A stretch of 64,000 bases of DNA from Domibacillus aminovorans (lineage in GTDB: Bacteria > Bacillota > Bacilli > Bacillales > Domibacillaceae), in NCBI RefSeq assembly GCF_001643235.1, contig NZ_LQWY01000031.1, forward strand, positions 26,522 to 90,521, in the 5' to 3' direction. Each line of letters opens with the position of its first letter. Position 1 is the stretch's first letter. The position numbers and the translations under genes are program-made. The notes below the pieces were generated by a model that had not been told where the DNA came from, did no database searches, and worked only from the letters and a program-made list of their open reading frames with translations. Of this stretch, positions 17,936-27,052 are shown piece after piece.

Positions 17936-17975
17936 AGAAAAGCTGTCCGGGGAACAGGCTCCGGACAGCTTTTCT
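17936..17975. terminator. Bidirectional terminator between ylmA and the trp operon
   Basis: Perfect 15-bp stem AGAAAAGCTGTCCGG/CCGGACAGCTTTTCT with a 10-base loop; serves the convergent ylmA and trpA. Confidence 0.9.
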
Positions 17976-17976
17976 A

Positions 17977-18759
17977 TTATTTCACGCCGATTTTACCCGG
18001 CACTAACTCTTTAATCTCATGGCCCCGTCCTTCATGAAGAAGCGAGACGATTTTACTGCCAACAATCACGCCGTCACATGCAGTACCAAGTGTTTCAGCC
18101 TGTTCTTTAGAGGATACACCGAATCCTGCGAGAACCGGTACAGGGCTCTTTTCTGTAATACGGGCAAGGTGAGCGGACAGATCTCCAGCAAATCCTGCAC
18201 GTGCGCCAGTGATGCCGTTTACTGTTACCGCATAAATAAATCCTTCTGCTCCATCAACGGTTTCATCAATTCGTTCATCAGAACTTGTGAGCGTGACGAA
18301 GCGAATGAGCGCGATGTCATGTTTTGTCAATGATTCTTTAAACTCTGTTTCTTCCTCTATTGGCACATCGGGAATAATGACGCCAGACACACCAGCTGCT
18401 GCACATTGATCAGCAAAGGTTTCTGCACCGAGTTTAAATACCGGGTTTGCGTATGTCATAATGACGACTGGAATGGAAATGTCGTCTTTAAACGACGCGA
18501 GTTCAGCAAGTACTCCTTGTAATGTTACTTTTTCAGCAAGTGCCCGTTTTCCGGCTTCTTGAATGACCGGACCGTCAGCCACGGGATCGGAAAATGGAAT
18601 ACCGAGTTCAACGACTGTTACACCTGCGTCTTCTAACAATAAAATCGTTTCTTTCAACGTATGAAGGCCGCCGTCACCAGCCATGATGTAAGCCGTAAAT
18701 ACTTTTTTGTCTTCTTCCTTTACACGTGCAAACGTTGCGGCCATTTTATACTTCGTCAT
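17977..18759 (-). CDS. trpA: Tryptophan synthase alpha chain
   Basis: Cleaves indole-3-glycerol phosphate to indole and glyceraldehyde 3-phosphate; forms the alpha2-beta2 complex with TrpB. 260 residues; VVELGIPFSDPVADGPVIQ carries the catalytic Asp, and the catalytic Glu equivalent lies in FTAYIMAGDG. Last gene of the trp operon; its ATG overlaps the trpB stop (TAATG), so translation is coupled. The start is not preceded by a strong ribosome binding site, consistent with coupling. Confidence 0.95.
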   Translation of the reverse strand: MTKYKMAATFARVKEEDKKVFTAYIMAGDGGLHTLKETILLLEDAGVTVVELGIPFSDPVADGPVIQEAGKRALAEKVTLQGVLAELASFKDDISIPVVIMTYANPVFKLGAETFADQCAAAGVSGVIIPDVPIEEETEFKESLTKHDIALIRFVTLTSSDERIDETVDGAEGFIYAVTVNGITGARAGFAGDLSAHLARITEKSPVPVLAGFGVSSKEQAETLGTACDGVIVGSKIVSLLHEGRGHEIKELVPGKIGVK

Positions 18760-19967
18760 TATTTTTGGCCCTCTCTTTCAAAACGTTCTTTAATTTGTGC
18801 AACGTCTTTATCACCGCGCCCTGACAGACAAATCGCGATAATCTCGTCTTCTTTCATCGTTTTTGCGAGTTTCAGCGCATACGCGATTGCATGAGAGCTT
18901 TCAAGCGCTGGTATAATACCTTCTGTTTTAGTCAGCATTTTAAAGCCTTCAAGCGCTTCTTCATCCGTAATATGTTCATAAATGACACGACCTGAGTCTT
19001 TTAAAAAGCTATGTTCTGGACCAACGCCTGGATAATCAAGACCAGCAGAAATGGAATGCGCTTCTTGAATTTGTCCTGCTTCGTCCTGCAGCAAATACAT
19101 TTTACTGCCGTGCAGCACACCAACACTGCCCATCGTCATCGAGGCCGCATGTTTATCTGTATCTACGCCGCTTCCGGATGCTTCTACACCGTACATTTTG
19201 ACCGATTCATCTTCAATAAATGGATAAAACATCCCCATCGCGTTGCTGCCTCCACCAATACAAGCCACAACGGCATCAGGAAGACGACCTTCTTTTTCCT
19301 GCAGCTGCCGTTTCGTTTCATTGCCAATTACAGCTTGAAAATCGCGGACAATTTGCGGGAATGGATGCGGACCAAGCACCGAACCCATAATATAATGAGT
19401 ATCTTCCACATTTGTTACCCAGTAGCGAAGTGCTTCATTTACCGCATCTTTTAGTGTGCCGCTTCCTTGCGAGACACTTTCAACGCGCGCACCGAGCAGC
19501 TCCATCCGGAACACATTTAATTCCTGGCGGCGAATATCTTCTTCCCCCATAAAAATAACACAGTCCAGATTCAACAATGCGCAGACAGTAGCTGTAGCCA
19601 CACCATGCTGTCCAGCACCTGTTTCAGCCACGACTTTTCGTTTGCCCATACGAACGGTAAGAAGCGCTTGTCCAATCGTATTATTAATTTTATGAGCGCC
19701 TGTATGATTCAAGTCTTCGCGCTTCAAATAAATTTTCGCACCGCCGGCTTCTTTTGTTAAGTTTTCTGCAAAGTAAAGCGGATTTTCACGACCGACATAA
19801 TCGGTTAAATAATGATTTAATTCAGCTAGAAATGATTCATCGACCATCGCTGACTCGTATGCTTCTTCTAGTTCTTTAACGGCCCGCATAAGTGTTTCCG
19901 GCACGTAACGGCCGCCGTATTCACCGTAATGCCCTTTAGCATCCGGCTGGTTATATACATTACTCAA
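18759..19967 (-). CDS. trpB: Tryptophan synthase beta chain
   Basis: PLP enzyme joining indole and serine. 402 residues; the PLP lysine lies in HTGAHKINN near residue 90, with the phosphate-binding GGGSNAMG near 235. The start is a TTG at 19967 with AAAGGAG 9 bases upstream, giving [12 protein letters not shown]; the longer ORF reaching 20063 reads into trpF and is not used. Its start lies one base after the trpF stop. Confidence 0.95.
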   Translation of the reverse strand: MSNVYNQPDAKGHYGEYGGRYVPETLMRAVKELEEAYESAMVDESFLAELNHYLTDYVGRENPLYFAENLTKEAGGAKIYLKREDLNHTGAHKINNTIGQALLTVRMGKRKVVAETGAGQHGVATATVCALLNLDCVIFMGEEDIRRQELNVFRMELLGARVESVSQGSGTLKDAVNEALRYWVTNVEDTHYIMGSVLGPHPFPQIVRDFQAVIGNETKRQLQEKEGRLPDAVVACIGGGSNAMGMFYPFIEDESVKMYGVEASGSGVDTDKHAASMTMGSVGVLHGSKMYLLQDEAGQIQEAHSISAGLDYPGVGPEHSFLKDSGRVIYEHITDEEALEGFKMLTKTEGIIPALESSHAIAYALKLAKTMKEDEIIAICLSGRGDKDVAQIKERFEREGQK

Positions 19968-19968
19968 T

Positions 19969-20577
19969 TTAATTTGCTCCTTTCGCACGCTGTACAAATT
20001 GAAACACTTTCGTTTCATCTTTCCGACCGTCCGTTTCGACACCGCTTGAAATATCCACCGCAAATGGCTGAACGGACTGCACAGCTTCTTCTATATTATC
20101 AGGTGAGAGACCTCCTGCCAAAATGAGACGGTTTTTATCAACATCCGGATTTTCAAGAAGTGACCAGTCAAATACTTGGCCGCTGCCTCCACGAAAGCGA
20201 GCCGGCGGACTGTCAATTAAAATATACTTGGCCGGGTAGGCAAACATTTCTTTGTACGGAATGTTTTCTTTTACTGAAAAAGCTTTTATAACTGGAACCG
20301 GCATATTTTCAGCAAATTCAGCTGTTTCATCACCGTGAAGCTGTACATAATCAAGACCGGCTGTTTTCACAATATCACAAATTACACCGGACTCTTCATT
20401 GACGAACACGCCGACTTTTTTTACGTTTGGGCCGACAGCTTCGCCGATCTCGCGGGCCAATTCAGCTGGAATGCGCCGGCTGCTGTTGGCAAAAACAAAT
20501 CCAATCATGTCAGCACCAGCCTCACGTGCCCAACTCGCTGCTTCAAACGATGTAATTCCACAAATTTTAACGTTCAT
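19969..20577 (-). CDS. trpF: Phosphoribosylanthranilate isomerase
   Basis: Amadori rearrangement of phosphoribosylanthranilate, third step of tryptophan synthesis. 202 residues, TIM barrel; the KICG catalytic motif is at residues 4-7 and the catalytic Asp/phosphate site is in [11 protein letters not shown] near 165. Starts one base after the trpC stop codon. Confidence 0.95.
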   Translation of the reverse strand: MNVKICGITSFEAASWAREAGADMIGFVFANSSRRIPAELAREIGEAVGPNVKKVGVFVNEESGVICDIVKTAGLDYVQLHGDETAEFAENMPVPVIKAFSVKENIPYKEMFAYPAKYILIDSPPARFRGGSGQVFDWSLLENPDVDKNRLILAGGLSPDNIEEAVQSVQPFAVDISSGVETDGRKDETKVFQFVQRAKGAN

Positions 20578-20578
20578 T

Positions 20579-21349
20579 TTACAATTCTACTTTCAGCGAA
20601 CGGACTGCTCCCGCCACATCGCCAGCTAGCATTAATGTTTCACCGACAAGAAGCGCCCGGGCGCCGGCTTCTTTTAACCGAATCGCATCTTCCCGTGTTT
20701 TTATACCGCTCTCCGACACAAAAATAGCCTTTTCTTTTCCATAACGGGACATAAGCCGTTCCGTTACAGCAAGATTTGTTTTAAATGAGTGAAGATCGCG
20801 GTTGTTAATCCCAATAATATTGGCTTCTAGTGCAAGTGCCCGTTCCATTTCCGCTTCGTCATGCACTTCAACGAGCACATCAAGTCCATGCTCTTTTGAA
20901 TGGCGGTACAATCTATGCATCTCTTCATCGTTCAGCGCAGCGGCAATCAGTAAAATGATATCGCCTCCTGAAGCTTTTGCCCGATCAATTTGAATTTCAT
21001 CAATGATAAAATCTTTATTTAAGAGAGGGATCTCAACATTTTCTTTCACTGCTTTTAAGTCGTCCATCGTACCTTTGAAAAAAGGCGTATCTGTTAGAAC
21101 AGACACGGCATCAGCGCCGTTGTCTGCATAAATCGTTGCTTGTTCAACCGGATCAACACCCAGATTTATATCTCCTTTTGATGGGGAAGCCCGCTTGACT
21201 TCCGCAATCAACGCTATCGTTTTCGATGCTACGACCCGATCATAAAAGGAAATAGGTGTCCGGTCTGTTTTGTATGTGAGTGCCGACTGTTTTAAAAGCG
21301 CTACTTCTTCGCGTTTTTTATCGATAATTTTATCTAAAATTGTTGTCAT
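20579..21349 (-). CDS. trpC: Indole-3-glycerol phosphate synthase
   Basis: Ring closure and decarboxylation to indole-3-glycerol phosphate. 256 residues; IAEVKRASPSKG near residue 50 carries the catalytic Lys, and IGINNRDL near 180 is typical. Its ATG overlaps the end of trpGD by 4 bases (translational coupling). Confidence 0.95.
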   Translation of the reverse strand: MTTILDKIIDKKREEVALLKQSALTYKTDRTPISFYDRVVASKTIALIAEVKRASPSKGDINLGVDPVEQATIYADNGADAVSVLTDTPFFKGTMDDLKAVKENVEIPLLNKDFIIDEIQIDRAKASGGDIILLIAAALNDEEMHRLYRHSKEHGLDVLVEVHDEAEMERALALEANIIGINNRDLHSFKTNLAVTERLMSRYGKEKAIFVSESGIKTREDAIRLKEAGARALLVGETLMLAGDVAGAVRSLKVEL

Positions 21350-22959
21350 CCTGTTATCACTGCCTTCTGTCGTCTTTTTGAAAACTCAACTAAATAATTT
21401 AATTTTTGCAGCGCAGCACCTGAATCGATGCTTTCTTCCGCCATCTTCACACCTTCACGAATAGACTTTGCCTTGCCATTTGCGAATAAGCCGATCGCAC
21501 TATTAAGCACAACCGTATCGCGCTGTGCACCGCGCTCCCCTTCTAAGATCCTCTTTAAAATTTCGGCGTTTTCAATCGCTTCGCCGCCTTTAATCGCTTC
21601 AAGTGGATATTCCGGCAGACCAGCGGATTCGGCTGTTACAATCATTTTTTCTATTTTGCCGTTTTCGAGCAAAACCAAATGATTTTCACCAGCAAGAGAC
21701 GCTTCATCCATATAGCCTGCCCCGTTTAATACAACAGCGCGTTTGCGGCCAAGACGGTTTAACACATCGGCCATCATCTCTAACGAATCGCGGCGATAAG
21801 TGCCTAAAAGCTGCGATTCGAGCTTTACTGGATTCGTCAGCGGCCCGATCAAATTAAAAATCGTTGGAATTTTCAAATCACGGCGCACTTTCATAATGCG
21901 TTTTAATTTCGGATGAACGTGTGGTGCAAACAAAAATGTAATGTTGTTTTCTTCAAGAAGCCGGTCTGTTTCATCAGCCAGGAAGTCAAGTGACACCCCA
22001 AGATGTTCAAGCACATCGGCGCTGCCTGTTTTACTTGATACACTTCTGTTGCCATGTTTGGCTACTTTTACGCCAGCACCCGCAAGCACAAAAGCAGACG
22101 TTGTGCTAATGTTAAAGCTTTGTGAACCATCGCCGCCCGTACCGCAGTTATCCATCACGTTCTTCCAGTTTGTACGGGACGCCACCGCGTTTTGATGGAG
22201 CACATTGACAAATGCAGCGACTTCCTCTACCGTTTCCCCTTTTGCTTTTAGTGCGATTAAAAAAGCAGCGATTTCACTATCCGTCACATCTTCCTGTAAA
22301 ATCTCCGTTACAGCATCTTCCATTTCCTTTGTTGTAAGAGATTCTCCATCGGATAATTTCATTAAATACTTTTTCATATTTTTTTCTTTCCGGTACGAAC
22401 GGAAAAATTCGCTAATTAAATTATCGCCCACTTTTGTCCCGATCGATTCTGGATGAAATTGAAGGCCAAAGACAGGATATTCTTTATGACGCAGTGCCAT
22501 AATTTCGTTGTCATCGGTTGATTCTGCTATCACTTCTAGCTTTTGACTAAGTGTTTCACGGTCAACGGCAAGAGAGTGATAACGCATGATAGGCACTGGA
22601 CCTTGCACCGCAGAAAACAATCCTTTTCCTTCATGGCGAGCCATGGACAATTTCCCATGTTTAATCGTTTTTGCTGGAATGATATCCGTTCCAAACGCCG
22701 CTGCAATCGCCTGATGGCCGAGACAGATACCAAGAATCGGAATCCGATGATAAAAGGCGTGCACTACTTCAATCGAAATCCCCGCTTCTTCCGGTGTGCC
22801 TGGTCCTGGAGAAATGACAATCGCTTCCGGTGCCAGTGCTTCAATTTCATCGATCGTAATTTCGTCGTTGCGGACAACGCGGACGTTTTTGCCAATGCGG
22901 CCGATTTGTTGATATAGATTGTATGTGAATGAATCGTAGTTATCAATGAGTAAAATCAT
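21346..22959 (-). CDS. trpGD: Fused anthranilate synthase glutaminase and anthranilate phosphoribosyltransferase
   Basis: 537 residues in one frame. Residues 1 to about 190 are a class I glutaminase (TrpG) with nucleophile in GICLGHQ and the His-Glu pair in HPES; it supplies ammonia to TrpE. Residues about 195-537 are TrpD with DNCGTGGDGS near 265 and VAKHGNRSVSS. The join is RKEKNMKKYLMKLSDG: the Met is where a separate trpD would start, with only a weak GGAAAG site before it, so an extra free TrpD from internal initiation is possible. In B. subtilis the glutaminase is PabA, outside the operon. Overlaps trpE by 4 bases. Confidence 0.93.
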   Translation of the reverse strand: MILLIDNYDSFTYNLYQQIGRIGKNVRVVRNDEITIDEIEALAPEAIVISPGPGTPEEAGISIEVVHAFYHRIPILGICLGHQAIAAAFGTDIIPAKTIKHGKLSMARHEGKGLFSAVQGPVPIMRYHSLAVDRETLSQKLEVIAESTDDNEIMALRHKEYPVFGLQFHPESIGTKVGDNLISEFFRSYRKEKNMKKYLMKLSDGESLTTKEMEDAVTEILQEDVTDSEIAAFLIALKAKGETVEEVAAFVNVLHQNAVASRTNWKNVMDNCGTGGDGSQSFNISTTSAFVLAGAGVKVAKHGNRSVSSKTGSADVLEHLGVSLDFLADETDRLLEENNITFLFAPHVHPKLKRIMKVRRDLKIPTIFNLIGPLTNPVKLESQLLGTYRRDSLEMMADVLNRLGRKRAVVLNGAGYMDEASLAGENHLVLLENGKIEKMIVTAESAGLPEYPLEAIKGGEAIENAEILKRILEGERGAQRDTVVLNSAIGLFANGKAKSIREGVKMAEESIDSGAALQKLNYLVEFSKRRQKAVITG

Positions 22960-24350
22960 TTTTGCACCTCCAGTAATGCTTTCGCTTTATGCATTGTTTC
23001 TTCATATTCTGTATCAGGCACAGAGTCATAGACGATGCCGGCTCCTGCCTGTACGTGCGCCATATTGTCTTTAATGACCATCGTGCGGATCGCAAGCGCA
23101 AAGTCCATGCTGCCCGTTGCCGACAAGTACCCGACTGCACCAGAGTACACGCCGCGCTTCACTGGTTCGAGTTCATTAATAATTTGCATGGCACGAATTT
23201 TCGGTGCACCCGAGACCGTACCCGCTGGCAAACAGGCTGTCAGTGCATCAAGTGGATGATAATTTTCTCTTAATTCACCTGATACTTCCGACACGATATG
23301 CATCACATGTTTATATTTTTCAATTTTCATATACTTATCCAACGTGACCGAGCCAATTTCTGAAATTTTCCCGACATCGTTGCGGCCAAGATCGACAAGC
23401 ATCCGGTGTTCAGCAATTTCTTTTTCATCCGCTAACAGCTCTTCTGAAAGACGCACATCTTCTTCTGGTGATGTGCCGCGCGGGCGAGTACCGGCAATTG
23501 GATTTGTTGTGACAGTCGTGCCGCTTACTTTTACAAGGCTTTCTGGTGATGTGCCTAACACCGTATAGCCATCGAAATCAATGTAAAACATGTACGGTGA
23601 CGGATTAGATGTACGAAGACGGCGATACAATGTAAATGGATCTCCTTCAAATGGAGATGAAAGACGCTGTGAAAGAACAACTTGGAATATATCACCACGA
23701 ATGATATGTTCTTTCGCTTTTTCAACCATTTCACAAAATGTTTTACGTTCCGTTTTTGAAGTGAATGCAAGGACATTTGTTTCATTGCCTGCAAATGGTT
23801 TTTGATCGGTATGAATGTCATTATATAAGCTTTCAATCGCTGCATCCATTTCAGCTTCCGCTCGGTCTCCGAATAAATCAACGGCAACGAACGAAACGAG
23901 TTGTGTTAAATGATCATAGACGACGAACGTATCGTAAAACAGCAGATGTACGTCCGGCATTTCCAGTTCATCCGGAAGCGGTTCGCCGATTTTTTCTTCA
24001 AAGAAAACCGTATCATAACCAATGTAGCCGGCTGCGCCACCGAAAAATGGAAATGGGTAATCATTATCACCATACACGGGCATGATCTCTTTTAATTTGT
24101 CCATGAACTTTTCTGAACCAGATTCCGTTTCACCCTCTTTTTTGGTTAGCGTATACCCGCTTCCATCAGCTATAAATTGCGCGACCGGATCCACCGCTAT
24201 AAATGAATAGCGTCCGCTTTCTTCATGTTTCGCTGAGCTTTCAAACAACATCTTTTGTTTTCCACGCAGCATGTGATAGATGGAGATTGGTGTAACCATA
24301 TCTCCTTCCATTTCTTTTCGTCTGTATTGAATCGTTTCCTGTAATTTCAT
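22956..24350 (-). CDS. trpE: Anthranilate synthase component I
   Basis: Converts chorismate to anthranilate with ammonia from the TrpG domain. 464 residues: N-terminal domain with MLFESS, in the place of the LLES-type element that binds tryptophan in feedback-inhibited enzymes, and a chorismate-binding domain with IAGTRPRG near 310, ADEKEIAEHRMLVDLGRND and PAGTVSGAPKIRA. ATG at 24350 with AAAGGGG about 8 bases upstream; an in-frame ATG at 24401 lies inside the T-box terminator. First gene of the operon, controlled by two T-boxes. Confidence 0.96.
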   Translation of the reverse strand: MKLQETIQYRRKEMEGDMVTPISIYHMLRGKQKMLFESSAKHEESGRYSFIAVDPVAQFIADGSGYTLTKKEGETESGSEKFMDKLKEIMPVYGDNDYPFPFFGGAAGYIGYDTVFFEEKIGEPLPDELEMPDVHLLFYDTFVVYDHLTQLVSFVAVDLFGDRAEAEMDAAIESLYNDIHTDQKPFAGNETNVLAFTSKTERKTFCEMVEKAKEHIIRGDIFQVVLSQRLSSPFEGDPFTLYRRLRTSNPSPYMFYIDFDGYTVLGTSPESLVKVSGTTVTTNPIAGTRPRGTSPEEDVRLSEELLADEKEIAEHRMLVDLGRNDVGKISEIGSVTLDKYMKIEKYKHVMHIVSEVSGELRENYHPLDALTACLPAGTVSGAPKIRAMQIINELEPVKRGVYSGAVGYLSATGSMDFALAIRTMVIKDNMAHVQAGAGIVYDSVPDTEYEETMHKAKALLEVQK

Positions 24351-24373
24351 CGTCAGTTCCCCTTTCTTTCCAT

Positions 24374-24592
24374 AAAAAAACTCCATAGATGATCTCATCA
24401 TCTATGGAGGACGGTTTCCCGCGGTGCCACCTCTCGTTGAAGCAAAATTGCTTCCCCTTAAAACCGGTTAACGGACGGCTGCCGGGCGCTCTACTTTCAA
24501 TGTTCAAGCTGCCACTCACGGACCCATTCGAGCTGTTGCTGCGTGCCGGGTTTCCACCATCCCCTGGCTCTCTGTAACGAGCAAAACAACTG
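24374..24592 (-). promoter_or_regulatory. T-box leader 2 (tryptophan), proximal to trpE
   Basis: On the minus strand: a stem I with a CGAATGGGTCC specifier loop containing TGG, the T-box core AGGTGGCACCGCGG, and a terminator of 12 bp (24381-24392 with 24398-24409) followed by seven T. Uncharged tRNA-Trp should favour the antiterminator and read-through into trpE. Confidence 0.92.
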
Positions 24593-24650
24593 TACTTTTT
24601 CCGATCATCGTATTCGTTTATATAGTGAAACTTCATTCATGGATAAATAC

Positions 24651-24912
24651 AAAAAGGCCCCCTCATCTTCAAAAGGACGGGGAGCCGTGGTACCACCTTT
24701 ATTGACCGCACGTATGCGATCCACTTTAACAGCAGAATTTCTGCCTGTCTTCTGTAACGTAAGACGTACGCCAGAGCCTACTTAACTTCTTGTTCGGTCC
24801 GGAAGCTCAGAAGCCCATTCACAATGTGTCCTGCACCAGCTTGCACCAACCGCCGGCTCTCTAAAGCATTATTCATTGCTACTCTTCTTCTTCATTGCTC
24901 ATGTATTTAACT
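24651..24912 (-). promoter_or_regulatory. T-box leader 1 (tryptophan), promoter-proximal
   Basis: On the minus strand: GCCGGCGGTTGGTGCAAGC in stem I, a specifier region GAATGGGCTTCTGAGC with TGG, the T-box core AGGTGGTACCACGG and a terminator ending GGGGGCCTTTTTG. A complete second T-box upstream of T-box 2, so transcription must pass two tRNA-Trp checkpoints. Confidence 0.92.
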
Positions 24913-24919
24913 GATTATT

Positions 24920-24948
24920 ATCATAATACAATCATTTTAAAATTTCAA
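24920..24948 (-). promoter_or_regulatory. Promoter of the trp operon
   Basis: TTGAAA (24948-24943), 17 bases, TATGAT (24925-24920) on the minus strand, just upstream of T-box 1. Confidence 0.75.
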
Positions 24949-25055
24949 CTATTTTTAAAATGATTTTTTCATTCTATCATTAGATTTCATCTATTGGCGG
25001 ATCACTGCTTTAACAGTCACCTTGTCTTAAAACGCCAAATATTTCTGATTATACA

Positions 25056-25922
25056 TTATTCTGCTTCCCAGTCCGGATACAAGTCTGTCCGGCGGTCGCG
25101 CCACGTTGTAACCGATCCTTTTTTACGCACATCATATAAAAGCGAAAGATCAAGATCCGCGGTAATAATCATATCATCGTTCATGATACCTTCTGCCACG
25201 ATGCCGGCTGGTGGGAAAGGAATGTCATTCGGTGCAATAACAACCGCCTGACCCGTATTTGCCCGCATTAAATCAACTGTTGGCAATGATCCGACTGTGC
25301 CTGTTCCAACTACATACACTTGATTTTCAACGGCACGTGCATGGCTCGTATAGCGGACGCGATGAAAACCGTGTCGGTCGTCTGTGCACGACGGACAGAA
25401 AATCACATCCGCCCCGCGTGCTTTTGCCATCCGGACGATTTCTGGAAACTCAATATCATAACACGTTAAAATTGCGATTGTTCCTTTATCTGTTTCAAAG
25501 ATACGGAACGAATCGCCTTGCTGCATGTTCCATCCTTCGACTTCTGCTGGCGTGATATGAAGCTTTGGCTGCATCTGATACGAGCCATCTGGATAAAATA
25601 AATAAGCGGTATTTTGAATGCCGTCCCCTGCTGCTGTCACATGCGTGCCAGCGATAATATGAACGTCATAGTGACGTGCAAATTTAGAGAATGTTTGCTC
25701 ATAACGTTCTGTAAACAACGGCAAATCAGTAATTTTTAACGCTTCACCTGTTTCTTCGTCGCCGATCGATAGAAGTTGTGTCGTGAAAAATTCGGGAAAT
25801 AGAATAAACTCTGCTTCAAACTCCATCGCGGTTTTTATGTAATGTTCGCATTGTTCCGCAAATTCATCGAATGATTGGATTGTGTGCAAATGATACTGTA
25901 CTGCTGATACGCGCATTTTCAA
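25056..25922 (-). CDS. Nitrilase-family carbon-nitrogen hydrolase
   Basis: 288 residues. The Glu-Lys-Cys triad is visible: LFPEFF near residue 43, QPKLH near 120 and LTCYDIEFPE near 155. The family hydrolyses non-peptide C-N bonds (amides, nitriles, carbamoyl compounds) or supplies ammonia; the substrate here cannot be read from sequence. The TTG at 25922 has GGGGAG 7 bases upstream; the ATG at 25916 is an alternative. It is isolated between the trp leader and a small RNA gene. Confidence 0.85.
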   Translation of the reverse strand: MKMRVSAVQYHLHTIQSFDEFAEQCEHYIKTAMEFEAEFILFPEFFTTQLLSIGDEETGEALKITDLPLFTERYEQTFSKFARHYDVHIIAGTHVTAAGDGIQNTAYLFYPDGSYQMQPKLHITPAEVEGWNMQQGDSFRIFETDKGTIAILTCYDIEFPEIVRMAKARGADVIFCPSCTDDRHGFHRVRYTSHARAVENQVYVVGTGTVGSLPTVDLMRANTGQAVVIAPNDIPFPPAGIVAEGIMNDDMIITADLDLSLLYDVRKKGSVTTWRDRRTDLYPDWEAE

Positions 25923-25995
25923 AATACGTCTCCCCTTTGTAACTGATTTTTTTATGATCTGCTTTTAAATTAAAGGATATTGGCCATTTTAGCAA

Positions 25996-26076
25996 GAAAA
26001 AAAGACAGCAACGATCGCTGTCCAATATCGGATGTGAAATTCAGTCCCAAAGAGGGGGTGATGAGAATGAATCTCA
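25996..26076 (-). ncRNA. FsrA-like Fur-controlled small RNA (candidate)
   Basis: A consensus promoter and a Fur box lie at its start and an intrinsic terminator (GACAGC/GCTGTC stem, 26004-26009 with 26017-26022, then seven or more T) ends it, giving an RNA of about 80 bases with no convincing ORF. It contains an unpaired C-rich stretch CACCCCCTCTTTG, complementary to G-rich ribosome binding sites. Size, Fur control, C-rich seed and terminator match what is known of FsrA, the iron-sparing small RNA of B. subtilis. I cannot confirm homology without a covariance search; the gene neighbourhood differs from B. subtilis. Confidence 0.65.
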
Positions 26077-26110
26077 ATTTCAATTATAGCGAGATTTGAT
26101 GAAATGTCAA
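26062..26110 (-). promoter_or_regulatory. Promoter and Fur box of the small RNA
   Basis: TTGACA (26110-26105), 16 bases, TATAAT (26088-26083): near-consensus. The 7-1-7 inverted repeat TGAGAATGAATCTCA at 26062-26076 matches the Fur box TGATAATnATTATCA at 11 of 14 positions and covers the predicted start site. Confidence 0.75.
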
Positions 26111-26132
26111 CTCTCATTCAACATATTTTCTC

Positions 26133-26163
26133 AAAAAAATCCGGCGAAATTATTCGCCGGATT
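26133..26163 (-). terminator. Intrinsic terminator of the hom-thrC-thrB operon
   Basis: Perfect 11-bp stem AATCCGGCGAA/TTCGCCGGATT followed by at least five T on the minus strand; the thrB stop codon lies in the loop. Confidence 0.9.
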
Positions 26164-27052
26164 GAATCCATTCTGGTCCTATAGAATCCACACTGAGCTC
26201 TAGCACATCACAATCATTGAACTTCTCGCGAAATTGACCCGCAATTCCTTGTCCTTTTCCATGTGGAGCAACCGTTAATACAGTTGATCCTGCTCCGCTG
26301 ATGACCGTTGCATAAGCTCCATGGCTTCTTGCAAGTTCGCGCGCGGGAACAAATTCTTTAATGAGTGATGTCCGGAACGGTTCGTGGAACACATCACGCT
26401 CCATCATGCGGCCGGCTGTTTCGTAGTCGTGTTGCATAAATGCAGCGACGAGCATATTTGAAACAGCACTGCCAAGCACCGCGTCTTTACGGGAAAATGA
26501 CGCTGGCAATACATTGCGTGCGTCTTCTGTTTTCAACTCATATGGCGGGACAAGTGCTATTAAGTCAATGTCCGGTGCCGGAAGCTTTACCATTTCTGCC
26601 GTTTCCCCGAGTGATACACCGCATACCATCCCCCCAAAAAGAGATGCACCGATGTTATCAGGATGTCCTTCAAACTGGTCGCCAATATTGAGCTTTTCCG
26701 CATCAGTCAGCTGTAAACCCGCAAATTTATCGGCAATTTCAATGCCTGCTGCAATCGCTGCTGCACTGCTGCCGAGACCGCGGGCAAGCGGAATATCACT
26801 TTCTAAAATCGCTTCAATGGGTGGCATAACGAGGCCGCGAAGTTCGGCTGTTTTTTTTGCAACAACCGCAATTAAATGCTGCTCGTCTTCTGGAAGTCCG
26901 TTTAAAAGAGCCGAGCGGTGCGAAAATGCCCACCGGTCAGCTTTTTTTACTTCTACGGTTAAATAAAGACTAAATGCTAGGCCGATTGAATCAAATCCGG
27001 GCCCTAAATTGGCCGTACTTGCCGGCACTTTTAAAAGGCCGGATGACTTCAT
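26150..27052 (-). CDS. thrB: Homoserine kinase
   Basis: GHMP kinase that phosphorylates homoserine for threonine synthesis. 300 residues; [14 protein letters not shown] near the N-terminus and the ATP-binding [12 protein letters not shown] near residue 90. Its ATG overlaps the thrC stop (ATGA). Confidence 0.95.
   Translation of the reverse strand: MKSSGLLKVPASTANLGPGFDSIGLAFSLYLTVEVKKADRWAFSHRSALLNGLPEDEQHLIAVVAKKTAELRGLVMPPIEAILESDIPLARGLGSSAAAIAAGIEIADKFAGLQLTDAEKLNIGDQFEGHPDNIGASLFGGMVCGVSLGETAEMVKLPAPDIDLIALVPPYELKTEDARNVLPASFSRKDAVLGSAVSNMLVAAFMQHDYETAGRMMERDVFHEPFRTSLIKEFVPARELARSHGAYATVISGAGSTVLTVAPHGKGQGIAGQFREKFNDCDVLELSVDSIGPEWIQSGE

Noticed and set aside
18900..19700. Several plus-strand ORFs of 79-147 codons inside trpB
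   Set aside because: They are antisense shadows; no ribosome binding sites, no family resemblance, and codon pattern follows trpB.
24241..24636. 131-codon ORF over the trpE leader
   Set aside because: It lies across T-box 2 and its terminator; the sequence is explained by the RNA element and by trpE.
26067..26099. 10-codon ORF MNLNFNYSEI with a GAGGGGG site
   Set aside because: It is antisense to the Fur-controlled RNA and covers its -10 element and Fur box; the G-rich site is the complement of the RNA seed.
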